64,000 nt of DNA from an uncultured Chiayiivirga sp. (GTDB lineage Bacteria > Pseudomonadota > Gammaproteobacteria > Xanthomonadales > Xanthomonadaceae): NCBI GenBank assembly GCA_934525595.1, contig CAKSZJ010000007.1:1-64000 (forward strand). The letters are read 5' to 3'. Each line of letters begins with the position of its first letter. The first letter of the stretch is position 1. This document shows positions 37,215-46,145 of the stretch, one piece after another. The translations under genes were made by a program, and so were the position numbers. A model generated the notes under the pieces. That model did no database searches. It saw nothing but the letters and a program-made list of their open reading frames with translations, and was not told the origin of the DNA.

Positions 37215-38009
37215 TCATGGCTTCAGGCACCAGTGCCAGGGCTCGTAGACGATGCCGTGCGGGTTGCCGCGCGGATAGCTCAGGGTGAATCCGAAGCGCG
37301 CGGCGTGGGCACCGAGCCAGGCAAAGGCCGGCGTGGCCTCGAAACTTTCCTCCGCCGGCGGCTCGCCGGGCGTACCGATGTCCAGCGCGCGGCCGCCGTG
37401 GTGCTCGCTGTAGCCCGGCGCGGCATTGACCTCGAGTATGTCCTCCAGCGTCTGCCCGCGCGCGAGCTTGCGGCGAAAGATTCCGAGCTGGTAGGCGTGG
37501 CTGCGGTAACCGGAGATGGCGTCGAGCAAGATGCCCTCGTCGCGCGCCGCGGCGCGCATCGCCCCCCAGCCCCGCGCCGCGGCCGCGGTCAGCCAGAGCG
37601 GGCGCTGGTAGCGGTCGAATCCGGCGAACGCCAGCGTCGCGGGTTCGGGCACCAGCACAAGACCGCGGCTGCGCCCGTAATCGGCCTCGATGCCCAGATC
37701 CGCCAGCAGGGTGCGCAGCGGAGCCAGCGGCAGGGAATGCGGCGCGGCGCGGCGCGGCGGGCGCGCAAGGCGTTCGACAAGATGCGTCTCATCCATGCGA
37801 CCGCGCGCGGCGCGCAGCGCCCCTGGGCGCAGTGCGCGCACCCGCTGGCCGGCCACCACCGCCAGCCAGCGGCCGTCGGACTTGCGCCGCAGCAGCCATT
37901 CCGCCCCCGCCAGCGCCCGCACGGCGGCGTTTCCGCGCCCCGCCATCAGCGCCGCGGGCAGCGCTTCAATGTGGTCGAAATTGATCAGCGTCGGCGGGGC
38001 ATCGCGCAT
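37215..38009 (-). CDS. M15-family D,D-carboxypeptidase (VanY/DacB-like)
   Basis: 264-aa zinc peptidase of the M15B group, which trims D-alanine from peptidoglycan stem peptides. Signature SxHxxGxAxD is complete (SEHHGGRALD, near residue 200), and the second motif EPWHW supplies the general base and third zinc ligand. SGYRSHAYQ is the conserved substrate-side segment. No signal peptide is visible at the chosen ATG (38007-38009). A longer start at 38126 also lacks one, so this could be a cytoplasmic recycling form or exported by an unusual route. The N-terminal 100 residues are specific to this protein. It ends 10 bp before mlaE and is probably the first gene of that operon. Confidence 0.85.
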   Translation of the reverse strand: MRDAPPTLINFDHIEALPAALMAGRGNAAVRALAGAEWLLRRKSDGRWLAVVAGQRVRALRPGALRAARGRMDETHLVERLARPPRRAAPHSLPLAPLRTLLADLGIEADYGRSRGLVLVPEPATLAFAGFDRYQRPLWLTAAAARGWGAMRAAARDEGILLDAISGYRSHAYQLGIFRRKLARGQTLEDILEVNAAPGYSEHHGGRALDIGTPGEPPAEESFEATPAFAWLGAHAARFGFTLSYPRGNPHGIVYEPWHWCLKP

Positions 38010-38155
38010 GCGCTCAGGGTAACCCGGAAGGGCGGATCGGGGCAGACCGGCGCGGCGACTCGATGCCAGCGCCGCCGCGGCAGGATGAGCGGGGGCGGGC
38101 CGGCTCCCGGCCTTCCGGGCTATCATCGGCGGCTCATCCGCCCGGAGCCTTGCGC

Positions 38156-38629
38156 ATGCCGCGCCACGCCGCGTTCCTGCTGTCCATCCTGGTCCTTGCG
38201 CTGTTCCTCGCCGCCTGTTCGAGTGGTCCGCGCAAGCGCATCTTCCCGCCCACGGCCAGCATCCAGGAGCTGCGCGTCACGGCCGAAGGTCCGTGGCGCG
38301 TGCAGCTTCGCATCCAGAGCTTCAGCAACGTGCCGCATACCGTCTCGACGCTTTCGGCACGGCTGCGCATCGGCGGCGTGGAGGCGGCGACCCTGCAGCT
38401 CGCGCCGGAGCTGACGATCGGGCCACAGAACGCGGAAGTCGAGGAGCTCCTCCTCACGCCCTCGCCCGACGCCGCCGCGCGCGTTAACGAGGCGCTGGTG
38501 GCGGGGCGCAGCGTCAGCTACGCGCTGAGCGGCACGCTCACCAGCACCGCGCCGGACAAGCGCCGCGACGACTTCACTTTCGAAGGCCAGCTCTGGCCCC
38601 AGCCCGGCCTGCCCGGCGTGCTGCGCTGA
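38156..38629 (+). CDS. Lipoprotein resembling LEA-type-2 domain proteins
   Basis: 157-aa lipoprotein. Signal peptide FLLSILVLALFLAACSS has lipobox LAAC with the modified Cys at residue 21. The rest is predicted all-beta: IQELRVTAEGPWRVQLRIQSFSN, LRIGGVEAATLQL, FTFEGQLWPQPGLPGVLR. This pattern suits the small LEA14/WHy-like domain found in proteobacterial lipoproteins, though similarity is modest and function is unknown. Start taken at 38156 to include the signal sequence. It lies 24 bp before the acyl-CoA dehydrogenase gene and may share its transcript. Confidence 0.75.
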   Translation: MPRHAAFLLSILVLALFLAACSSGPRKRIFPPTASIQELRVTAEGPWRVQLRIQSFSNVPHTVSTLSARLRIGGVEAATLQLAPELTIGPQNAEVEELLLTPSPDAAARVNEALVAGRSVSYALSGTLTSTAPDKRRDDFTFEGQLWPQPGLPGVLR

Positions 38630-38653
38630 ACCGACCCCACCAGGAGTTTCGCC

Positions 38654-40441
38654 ATGCATCCCTACACCGCCCCGCTCGCCGACATCCGCTTCGTGCTGCA
38701 CGAGGTGCTCGACGTTCCCGCCCTCTACGCCCGGCTGCCCGGCAGCGACGCGGCGACCCGCGAGCTGATCGATGCGGTGCTCGACGAGGGCGCGCGCTTC
38801 GTTGAAACCGTGCTCGCCCCGCTCTACCAGAGCGCCGACGCCGAAGGCTGCCATTTCGATCCGGCCACCGGCGCGGTCACCACGCCCAAGGGGTTCAAGA
38901 CGGCCTATGCGCAATGGGTCGAGAACGGCTGGAGCGGCCTCACCGCGCCCGAATCGGCCGGCGGGCAGAACCTTCCGGAGACCGTCGGCGCGGTGATCAA
39001 GGAGCTGGTGGACGCGACCAACCTGGCCTGGGGCAACTATCCGCTGCTCTCGCACGGCGCGATCGAGGCGCTCAAGCACTTCGGCTCGGACTGGCAGAAG
39101 ACGGTGTTCCTCAACCGCGTCGTGAGTGGCGAATGGTGCGCCACGATGTGCCTGACCGAGCCCCACTGCGGCTCGGATCTGGGCCTGCTCAAGACCCGCG
39201 CCGAACCGCACCCCGACGGCAGCTTCGCCGTCACCGGCACCAAGATCTTCATCACCGGCGGCGACCACGACCTCACCGACAACATCGTCCACCTGGTGCT
39301 GGCGCGTCTGCCCGACGCCCCGGCCGGCACCAAGGGCATCTCGCTGTTCATCGTGCCCAAGCGCAAGACCGGCCGCGACGGCGTGGCCGGCGAGGCCAAC
39401 GCGGTGCGCTGCGGTTCGATCGAGCACAAGATGGGCATCCACGGCTCGGCCACCTGCGTGATGAACTTCGACGGCGCGCAGGGCTGGCTGATCGGCGAAC
39501 CCCACCGCGGCCTCATGGCCATGTTCGCGATGATGAACTCGGCGCGCCTGGGCGTGGGCCTGCAGGGCCTGGGCCTGATGGATCGCGCCTACCGCTGCGC
39601 GCTGGCCTATTCGAAGGAGCGCCTGCAGATGCGCGCGCTCGGCGGGCCCCGGTTTCCCGACAAGGCGGCCGATCCGATCCTCGTGCATCCCGACGTGCGC
39701 CGCATGCTGCTCACCTGCAAGGCGCTGTCGGAAGGCTCGCGCGCGCTTGCCCTGCACGGCGCCAGCCTGCTCGACGTGATCGAGCGCAGCACGGACGCCG
39801 ACGAGCGCAAGCAGGCCGACGAGCTGCTCTCCTTCCTCACTCCGATCATCAAGGCCTGCCTGACCGAGTGGGCGGTGGAAGGCACCTACCACGCGCTGCA
39901 GTGCTTCGGCGGACACGGCTACATCCGCGAACAGGGCATGGAGCAGCTCGCGCGCGATGCGCGCATCACCACCATCTACGAAGGCACCACCGGCATCCAG
40001 GCCATCGACCTGCTGGCGCGGAAGACCCTGCAGACGCAGGGCGTCGGGCTCAAGCACGTCCTGACGATGATCGTGGAGTTCTGCACCGCGCAGACGCAGA
40101 ACCCGGCGATGACCGAGTTCATCGCGCCGCTCGCCAAAGCGGCGCAGGACTGGCAGCAGCTCACCCTGGAAATCGGCCGGCGCGCGGGCCAGAACCCGGA
40201 GGAGATCGGCGCGGCCTCGGTCGATTACCTGTTCTACTCGGGCTATGTCGTGCTGGCCTACTGGTGGGCCAGGAGCGTGGCCACGGCCGACGCCGGCGCG
40301 CACCCGGATGCCTTCAAGACCGCCAAACGCGAAACCGCACGCTTCTACTTCCAGCGCATCCTGCCCCGCACCCAGACCCACGCCGCCGCCATCCTCAGCG
40401 GCGCAGGGAACCTGATGGCGCTGGAGGCAGAGGCGTTCTGA
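38654..40441 (+). CDS. Acyl-CoA dehydrogenase (DmdC-like, long form)
   Basis: 595-aa FAD-dependent acyl-CoA dehydrogenase, catalysing alpha,beta-dehydrogenation of an acyl-CoA thioester. FAD/substrate motif MCLTEPHCGSDLGLLKT (about residue 170) and FITGGDHDL match the long subgroup that includes 3-methylmercaptopropionyl-CoA dehydrogenase (DmdC). The catalytic Glu lies in ITTIYEGTTGIQAIDLLARK (about 450). A C-terminal extra domain (about 470-595) is usual in this subgroup. Shine-Dalgarno AGGAG at 38641-38645 fixes the start. Chain-length specificity cannot be read from the sequence; ordinary fatty-acid degradation is the simplest expectation and the DMSP route is unproven. Confidence 0.92.
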   Translation: MHPYTAPLADIRFVLHEVLDVPALYARLPGSDAATRELIDAVLDEGARFVETVLAPLYQSADAEGCHFDPATGAVTTPKGFKTAYAQWVENGWSGLTAPESAGGQNLPETVGAVIKELVDATNLAWGNYPLLSHGAIEALKHFGSDWQKTVFLNRVVSGEWCATMCLTEPHCGSDLGLLKTRAEPHPDGSFAVTGTKIFITGGDHDLTDNIVHLVLARLPDAPAGTKGISLFIVPKRKTGRDGVAGEANAVRCGSIEHKMGIHGSATCVMNFDGAQGWLIGEPHRGLMAMFAMMNSARLGVGLQGLGLMDRAYRCALAYSKERLQMRALGGPRFPDKAADPILVHPDVRRMLLTCKALSEGSRALALHGASLLDVIERSTDADERKQADELLSFLTPIIKACLTEWAVEGTYHALQCFGGHGYIREQGMEQLARDARITTIYEGTTGIQAIDLLARKTLQTQGVGLKHVLTMIVEFCTAQTQNPAMTEFIAPLAKAAQDWQQLTLEIGRRAGQNPEEIGAASVDYLFYSGYVVLAYWWARSVATADAGAHPDAFKTAKRETARFYFQRILPRTQTHAAAILSGAGNLMALEAEAF

Positions 40442-40450
40442 CGAGAGAAA

Positions 40451-40554
40451 TCGCGAGCAAGCCCGCTCCCACAAAATCATCCTGCCCACGTCGGGGCGTG
40501 ATGCTGCCGCGCAGGAGCGACCTTGGTCGCGATGGGGCCGCGACTCGTCGCGGC
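40451..40554. repeat. REP-like palindromic cluster (REPIN-like)
   Basis: Three hairpins in about 100 bp. The first, 40451-40473, reads on the minus strand as TGTGGGAGCGGGCTTGCTCG with stem GAGCGGGC/GCTCGC. The second, 40511-40534, is GCAGGAGCGACCTTGGTCGC with stem GCGACC/GGTCGC. The third, 40537-40554, is GCCGCGAC-TC-GTCGCGGC. The first two share the GGAGCGNNCTTNNTCGC core of bacterial REP sequences and face each other, as in REPINs. Such elements are spread by RAYT transposases encoded elsewhere; none is in this window. Confidence 0.75.
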
Positions 40555-40596
40555 GCGTGCGCGGTGCCGGCCGGGTGGTTTATGCTCAGGCTTCCA

Positions 40597-41247
40597 ATGA
40601 CCACCTTGCCCGCCTCGTCATGTGAACCCGCACTCGCCGCCGGTCCGGCGATCTGGCTGGTTTCCGGCAGCGAGCGCAACCTGCCGCGGGTGCTCTCGCT
40701 CGATGCCTACGGGCGCATCGTCGATTGGATCACCTGGCGCGAAGCCGCCCACCTGTACGCCCGCGATGCGGTCGCCTGGACCCTCGGCGATCCCTGCTTC
40801 ATCCTGCGCGGCGGCATCAACCGCATCACCGGGCAGCAGAGCCGCCTGGACCTGCACCCCATCGTCGCGGCGCGCGGCCACGCGCGGGCGAGTGCCGCAC
40901 CGCCCTCGCCGGCGCTCAACAACGCTGCGCTGTTCGCCCGCGACACGCACCTGTGCCTCTACTGCGGGCAGGAGTTTTCGCGCTACCAGCTCACCCGCGA
41001 CCACGTCGTGCCGCGCTCGCAGGGCGGGCGTGACATCTGGGAAAACGTCGTCACCGCCTGCCTGTCGTGCAACACCCGCAAGGGCGGGCGCACGCCGGCA
41101 CAGGCGCACATGCCGCTTCTGGCCGTGCCCTACCGGCCAAGCTGGGTGGAACACTTGATCCTCTCCAACCGCAACATCCTGGCCGATCAGATGGATTTCC
41201 TGCGCAGTCATCTGCCGCGCCGCGCGCAGCGGCTGGCCGCGCTGTAG
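40597..41247 (+). CDS. HNH endonuclease family protein
   Basis: 216-aa protein with a McrA-type HNH domain in its C-terminal half. Zinc-finger cysteines CLYC (Cys120, Cys123) and CLSC bracket the ββα-metal core TRDHVVPRSQGGRDIWENVVTAC (given here by its ends: RDHVVPRS and WENVVTACLSC). The first 110 residues (WLVSGSERNLPRVLSLDAYGR-like opening) are conserved in the Xanthomonad form but have no named domain. Whether it is a restriction-type nuclease or has a repair role is unknown. Start at 40597 follows TCAGG at a suitable distance; an ATG five codons earlier (40582) is equally possible. Confidence 0.82.
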   Translation: MTTLPASSCEPALAAGPAIWLVSGSERNLPRVLSLDAYGRIVDWITWREAAHLYARDAVAWTLGDPCFILRGGINRITGQQSRLDLHPIVAARGHARASAAPPSPALNNAALFARDTHLCLYCGQEFSRYQLTRDHVVPRSQGGRDIWENVVTACLSCNTRKGGRTPAQAHMPLLAVPYRPSWVEHLILSNRNILADQMDFLRSHLPRRAQRLAAL

Positions 41248-41434
41248 CGGCGCATTTCGTGCGCAAGAACGCAGATCACCGCTTCCGCCACGCCATCAAA
41301 TTGACCCGAACCGCCGCCTCGCCAATAATTTGCCGCCAGTCTTGCGCTGCCACGACAGGGTGCCCGTGGCCCCGGCCATACCATCCGGCCACGCGGCCAA
41401 TCCCGCTGCACCGCAGCTTGCCTCAGGGGACAAC

Positions 41435-42502
41435 ATGAACCAGCCCGCCTCGGTGTTCTTCACCGGCATGGACTCATCCGACGCCGAACAGCTCACCACC
41501 CTCTTCCAGGAGATCAACCGCCGCAGCGGCAACCGCTGGGCCCTGGCCAGCGACGCCGACAGCGCCGGGGTGCTGGTGATCGACGTTGACACCCTCTACG
41601 GACACATGACCTGGCTGCGCGCGCAGAGCTCCGGTCAGGCCATCGTCGCGCTCACCGCCGGCGAAACCGCGGACGCCGATCATGTCCTGCATCGCCCGGT
41701 CACTCCGGAAGCCATGCGCCGCGTGCTGCACGGCCTCTCCGCCGCGCACTCTCCGACACCCGCGGCACCCGAGCCGGCGGGCGCGGCGCCCCCCGCGGCG
41801 CCGGCGCCGACGAAGGCGTCCGAACCGCAGCCTCCTGCCGCGGCGCATCCCGCGCCCGCGCCTCAGGCGCCCGCGTCTGCGCCGGCCCCCGCGCCAACGC
41901 AGGCCCCCGCGCCCGCTGCGCCGAGCAGGCCGCCGACCGAGCGCCGCCTGATCGACCTGATGCTGTCGGGAGACGCCGGCGACGGCCCGCGCCGGCTCGA
42001 ACTCCCGGGTCAGCCGCCGCTGCTGTTCGACCTGACGCGGAAGGTCTTTCTGTGCGGCAGCGCGATCAAACCCTACCTGCCGCACACCCAGGCCGTCCTC
42101 CGGAACGGTGCGATCACGCCTGTCCCGGCCGACGAGTTCGACGCGCAGCGCCGCGAGATCGGCGACGCGCAGCCGATCGGCCGTCTGCTGTGGCTGGCGG
42201 CGCTGGGCGGCAGCGGCGGGGAAATCGCGGACGCCGCGCCCGGCGCGCGCTATCGCCTCAACAAGTGGCCGCAGATCGAGCGCGAGTTTCCCAAGCACTT
42301 CCGCATCGCCACCGCGATGATGAAGGGCTTCCAGGCCCCGTCCGAGCTGGCCGAGCAGAGCGGGGTGACGGTGGCCGAAGTCAACGACTTCATCGCCGCC
42401 AGCCTGGTTTCAGGGCATGCGGAAGTGGAGGCCGCGCCCAGCGTCGAGGCCGTCGCGCCGCCGCAGAAGAGCCTGCTGGAGCGCCTGCGCGGAGCGCGCT
42501 GA
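41435..42502 (+). CDS. Conserved two-domain protein with Pro/Ala-rich linker, unknown function
   Basis: 355 aa, no signal peptide. The N-terminal part (1-105: [59 protein letters not shown]) has the alternating pattern of a response-regulator-like fold but lacks the usual acidic pocket. A Pro/Ala linker (about 110-170) follows. The C-terminal part (about 180-330) includes [27 protein letters not shown] and a putative helix-turn-helix near [22 protein letters not shown]. The tail is [17 protein letters not shown] five bases before ATG fixes the start. The layout hints at a signalling or regulatory adaptor; I cannot assign a family. Confidence 0.75.
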   Translation: MNQPASVFFTGMDSSDAEQLTTLFQEINRRSGNRWALASDADSAGVLVIDVDTLYGHMTWLRAQSSGQAIVALTAGETADADHVLHRPVTPEAMRRVLHGLSAAHSPTPAAPEPAGAAPPAAPAPTKASEPQPPAAAHPAPAPQAPASAPAPAPTQAPAPAAPSRPPTERRLIDLMLSGDAGDGPRRLELPGQPPLLFDLTRKVFLCGSAIKPYLPHTQAVLRNGAITPVPADEFDAQRREIGDAQPIGRLLWLAALGGSGGEIADAAPGARYRLNKWPQIEREFPKHFRIATAMMKGFQAPSELAEQSGVTVAEVNDFIAASLVSGHAEVEAAPSVEAVAPPQKSLLERLRGAR

Positions 42503-42698
42503 ACCTCATTGCAGGCGCTTCGGACGAGGGCTCCACAGAGCCTGGATTGCCCGCAAAGGCACCCGACAGGCCACGCACCTGCCCGTTTCCGCCTTGCCCC
42601 GGCCACGACGGGGCGGGACAATCCGACTTCCGCCCGGACGGCTGCGCCGCAGCCTCGGCGTTTTTCGCGCCCGCGCCGCCGCGGGCCATGGCAGACCG

Positions 42699-44603
42699 AT
42701 GATCGATCCTTCCCGCTACCCGCGCCTTTCGCGCATTGCCTCCCCGTCCGACCTGCGCCAGTTCGCCGAGGCCGAGCTGCCTGAAATCGCCGCCGAGCTG
42801 CGCGGCCACCTGATCGACACCGTAGCCCGCGCCGGCGGCCATTTCGGCGCGGGGCTGGGCGTGATCGAACTCACCTGCGCCCTGCACTACCTCTACGACA
42901 CGCCCGAGGACCGCATCGTCTGGGACGTGGGCCACCAGACCTATCCGCACAAGATTCTCACCGGACGGCGCGACAGCATCCACACCGTGAAGCAGAAGGA
43001 CGGGGTGGCACCGTTCCCGCGGCGCGAGGAGAGCCCCTACGACACCTTCGGCGTGGGCCACTCCTCCACCTCGATCTCCGCCGCGCTGGGCATGGCGATC
43101 GCGCTGCAGCAGCGCGGCGAGACGCGCCAGGTTGTCGCGGTGATCGGCGACGGCGCGATGACCGCCGGCATGGCCTTCGAAGCCCTCAACCACGCCGGAG
43201 GCATGGAGTCCGAGCCCAACATTCTGGTGGTCCTCAATGACAACAGGATGTCGATCTCGGAAAACGTCGGCGCCCTGACCAAGATGCTCGGCCGGCTCTC
43301 GGGCAACCGCACGCTCAACGCGCTGCGTGAAGGCGGCAAGAAGCTGCTGGGCGACAAGCGCGGCGGCCCGGCGCGCTTCGTGCGGCGCTGGGAAGGCCAC
43401 TGGAAGGGCATGTTCGTGCCCTCGACGATGTTCGAGGAAATGGGCTTCCACTACACCGGCCCGATCGACGGCCACGACCTGCCGGCGCTGCTCACCACGC
43501 TCAAGACCCTCAAGAGCCTCAAAGGGCCGCAGCTGCTGCACGTCATCACCACCAAGGGCAAGGGCTACGACCCGGCCGAGGGCGACCAGATCCAGTACCA
43601 CGCGGTGGGGCCGTTCGACCCCAGCGTCGGCGTGGTGAAGAAGCCGCCGCCGGCCAGGCGCACCTACACGGAAATATTCGGCGACTGGCTGTACGACATG
43701 GCCGCCGCCGACGCGCGCCTCATGGGCATCACTCCGGCCATGCGCGAAGGCTCCGGGCTGGTGCGTTTCTCGCAGGAGTTCCCCGAACGCTACTTCGACG
43801 TCGCCATCGCCGAACAGCACGCGGTCACGCTCGCCGCCGGGATGGCCTGCGAGGGTGCCAAGCCTGTCGTTGCGATCTATTCCACCTTCCTGCAGCGCGG
43901 CTACGACCAGCTGGTGCACGACGTGGCGATCCAGAACCTCGACGTCACCTTCGCCATCGATCGCGCAGGCCTGGTCGGCCCGGACGGGGCCACCCACGCC
44001 GGCAGCTTCGACCTTTCCTTCCTGCGCTGCATCCCGAACCTGGTGGTGATGGCACCGGCGGACGAGAACGAGTGCCGACGTCTGCTCACCACCGGCTTCC
44101 AGCACCACGGCCCGGCAGCGGTGCGCTATCCGCGCGGAACCGGACCGGGGGCGGCGCTGGAGGCAGGTCTGGAACCGCTGCCGATCGGTCAGGCCAACGT
44201 GCGCCGGCGCGGACGCGCGCTGGCCATCCTGAGCTTCGGCACCCTGCTTCCCGCCGCCGAAGCCGCCGGGCGCGCGCTCGACCTCACCGTGGTCGACATG
44301 CGCTTCGTCAAGCCGCTCGACCACGACCTCCTGCTGGAGCTGGCGCGCCACCTCGAGGGCTTCGTGACCCTCGAGGACAACGCCATCGCGGGCGGCGCGG
44401 GCAGCGCCGTGGCCGAATTCCTCGCCGAGCAGGGCATCGCCATGCCGATCCTGCACCTCGGCCTGCCCGATGCGTTCCTGGAACATGCCACCCGCGAAGA
44501 GCTGCTGGCCCAGTGCGGTCTGGACGCCAGCGGGGTGCAGTCCGCGATCCAGAAGCGCTGGCCCGACCTGCTGCAGATCGCCAGCCAGCGCGCCACCGGC
44601 TGA
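42699..44603 (+). CDS. dxs: 1-deoxy-D-xylulose-5-phosphate synthase
   Basis: 634-aa thiamine-diphosphate enzyme, first step of the MEP isoprenoid pathway (pyruvate plus glyceraldehyde 3-phosphate to DXP). The TPP-binding motif runs from [18 protein letters not shown] to LVVLNDN. Conserved elements [29 protein letters not shown], the second-half [18 protein letters not shown] with its catalytic Glu, and [20 protein letters not shown] are complete. Length fits the family. ATG at 42699 gives the usual N-terminus with [17 protein letters not shown] also feeds thiamine synthesis, which thiL completes elsewhere in this window. Confidence 0.97.
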   Translation: MIDPSRYPRLSRIASPSDLRQFAEAELPEIAAELRGHLIDTVARAGGHFGAGLGVIELTCALHYLYDTPEDRIVWDVGHQTYPHKILTGRRDSIHTVKQKDGVAPFPRREESPYDTFGVGHSSTSISAALGMAIALQQRGETRQVVAVIGDGAMTAGMAFEALNHAGGMESEPNILVVLNDNRMSISENVGALTKMLGRLSGNRTLNALREGGKKLLGDKRGGPARFVRRWEGHWKGMFVPSTMFEEMGFHYTGPIDGHDLPALLTTLKTLKSLKGPQLLHVITTKGKGYDPAEGDQIQYHAVGPFDPSVGVVKKPPPARRTYTEIFGDWLYDMAAADARLMGITPAMREGSGLVRFSQEFPERYFDVAIAEQHAVTLAAGMACEGAKPVVAIYSTFLQRGYDQLVHDVAIQNLDVTFAIDRAGLVGPDGATHAGSFDLSFLRCIPNLVVMAPADENECRRLLTTGFQHHGPAAVRYPRGTGPGAALEAGLEPLPIGQANVRRRGRALAILSFGTLLPAAEAAGRALDLTVVDMRFVKPLDHDLLLELARHLEGFVTLEDNAIAGGAGSAVAEFLAEQGIAMPILHLGLPDAFLEHATREELLAQCGLDASGVQSAIQKRWPDLLQIASQRATG

Positions 44604-44640
44604 CCTGCATCGATCCGGCCCGGCGCGGATGGCCCGATCG

Positions 44641-44672
44641 CGCGAAGCCGGAATCACGCGAAGCCGGAATCG
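44641..44672. repeat. Tandem duplication of a 16-bp unit upstream of ybaK
   Basis: CGCGAAGCCGGAATCA is followed directly by CGCGAAGCCGGAATCG, differing only in the last base. It lies in the 95-bp dxs-ybaK gap, 27 bp before the ybaK start. It is probably a replication-slippage duplication, and copy number may vary between strains. Confidence 0.7.
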
Positions 44673-44698
44673 ACACCTTCCACTGCACTCACGACCGC

Positions 44699-45178
44699 AT
44701 GAGCCACGCCACTCCCGCCACCCGCGCGCTGGACACCGCCAGGCAGCCCTACCGCCTGCATGACTACGCCTACGATCCCGCCGCCGCCAACATCGGCCGG
44801 CACGCGGCCGCCGCGCTGGGCACGGACCCGGCGCGGATGTTCAAGACCCTGATGGTGGCGCTCGACGGCAAGCCGGCCTGCGCGATCCTGCCGGTGGACC
44901 ACGAGCTGAGCCTCAAGAAATTCGCCGCGGCGCTGGGCGGCAAGCACGCGACGATGCTGCCTGCGGCAGACGCCGAGCGCATCACCGGCTACCGCATCGG
45001 CGGCATCAGCCCGTTCGGGCGCAGGAAGGCGGTTCCGGTTGCGCTCGATGCCAGCGCGCTTCCGCACGCCACCCTTCTCTGCAACGGCGGTCAGCGCGGC
45101 CTGATGATCGAAGTGGCGCCGCAGGTCGTCGTGGAGATGCTTTCCGCGATCGTTGCCCCGATTGCCGCCGACGCCTGA
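44699..45178 (+). CDS. ybaK: Cys-tRNA(Pro)/Cys-tRNA(Cys) deacylase YbaK/EbsC
   Basis: 159-aa cytoplasmic editing enzyme that hydrolyses cysteine from mischarged tRNA(Pro). The YbaK fold shows DPARMFKTLMVALDGK with the catalytic Lys, CAILPVDHELSLKKFAAALGGKHA, and GGISPFGRRKAVPVALD, the conserved GG-x-SP-xG segment. ATG at 44699-44701 gives the family-typical short N-terminus ending in YxLHDYAYDP. It converges with rsmI, ending 12 bp from that gene's stop. Confidence 0.93.
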   Translation: MSHATPATRALDTARQPYRLHDYAYDPAAANIGRHAAAALGTDPARMFKTLMVALDGKPACAILPVDHELSLKKFAAALGGKHATMLPAADAERITGYRIGGISPFGRRKAVPVALDASALPHATLLCNGGQRGLMIEVAPQVVVEMLSAIVAPIAADA

Positions 45179-45190
45179 GCGGGATGCCGC

Positions 45191-46042
45191 TCAGTCCGGT
45201 ACCGCGGCATCCGCCGCCGCGTACAGCCGCTTGCGCGGCGCGCCGCTGATCTCGGCCGCCAGGCGCGCGGCTTGCGACGGCGGCAGGTATTCGCGCAGCA
45301 GCGAGAAGGCGCGCCGGCCCAGTGCCAGCGCCTCGCCGCCGTCTTCTTCGGGCGCGCCTTCCACGATCAGCACGAATTCGCCGCGATTCTGGTCGGCGTC
45401 TTCCGCCAGACGCTTCGCCAGCGCCGGCAGGCTGCCGTCGAGCACGGTCTCGAAACGCTTGGTCAGCTCCCGCGCCAGCGCCGCATGCCGCTCCGGCCCG
45501 AAGGCCTGCGCCGCATCGGTCAGGGTCTCGGCGATGCGGTGGCTGGACTCGTAGAAGATCAGGGTGCGCGGCTCGGCCGTCAGTGCCTGGAGCCGCGCAC
45601 GGCGCGCGGCGGCCTTGCTCGGAAGGAAGCCCTCGAAGGCGAAGCGGTCGCTGGCGATGCCGGCCACCGACAGCGCCGCGATCGCGGCGCAGGCGCCGGG
45701 CACCGGGCTCACCGCAATGCCGGCCTCGCGCGCGGCGCGCACCAGGCGGAATCCCGGATCGGAGACCAGCGGCGTGCCGGCGTCGGACACCAGCGCAATG
45801 TTCTCCCCCGCCAGCATCTGCGCCACCAGCTGGGCCGACTGCGCGGCCTCGTTGTGCTCGTGCAGCGCCACCAGCGTGGCACGCGCACCGAACGCGGCCA
45901 GCAGCTGCTGAGTATGGCGGGTGTCCTCGGCGGCGATCCTGTCCACGCCGCGCAGCACGTCGAGCGCACGCGGCGAAAGGTCTCCGAGGTTGCCGATCGG
46001 GGTGGCCACGACGTGCAGACGGCCAGGAATGGTGCGGGACAT
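45191..46042 (-). CDS. rsmI: 16S rRNA (cytidine1402-2'-O)-methyltransferase RsmI
   Basis: 283-aa SAM-dependent methyltransferase of the tetrapyrrole-methylase fold, modifying C1402 of 16S rRNA with RsmH. N-terminal LHVVATPIGNLGDLSPRALDVL, then AAEDTRHTQQLLAAFG, LVSDAGTPLVSDPGFRLVRAA and PVPGACAAIAALSVAGI are all diagnostic. FYESSHRIAETLTD belongs to the C-terminal half. AGGAG lies 8 bases before the ATG at 46042. It diverges from lpoA across 103 bp, the same arrangement as yraL/yraM in E. coli. Confidence 0.96.
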   Translation of the reverse strand: MSRTIPGRLHVVATPIGNLGDLSPRALDVLRGVDRIAAEDTRHTQQLLAAFGARATLVALHEHNEAAQSAQLVAQMLAGENIALVSDAGTPLVSDPGFRLVRAAREAGIAVSPVPGACAAIAALSVAGIASDRFAFEGFLPSKAAARRARLQALTAEPRTLIFYESSHRIAETLTDAAQAFGPERHAALARELTKRFETVLDGSLPALAKRLAEDADQNRGEFVLIVEGAPEEDGGEALALGRRAFSLLREYLPPSQAARLAAEISGAPRKRLYAAADAAVPD

Positions 46043-46145
46043 GGATTCTCCTGGCGAGGCGGCGGGCGAGGATCGCGACGACGACCGGGCGCGCCGGAAT
46101 GATTGGGTATCATTCCACCTTCGCCTTCCCAACGTCCACGCCACC

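Noticed and set aside
38123..40489. 788-codon minus-strand frame opposite the acyl-CoA dehydrogenase
   Set aside because: Antisense shadow; the plus-strand product matches a known family end to end.
42390..44657. 755-codon minus-strand frame opposite dxs
   Set aside because: Antisense shadow of dxs; no Shine-Dalgarno and no domain.
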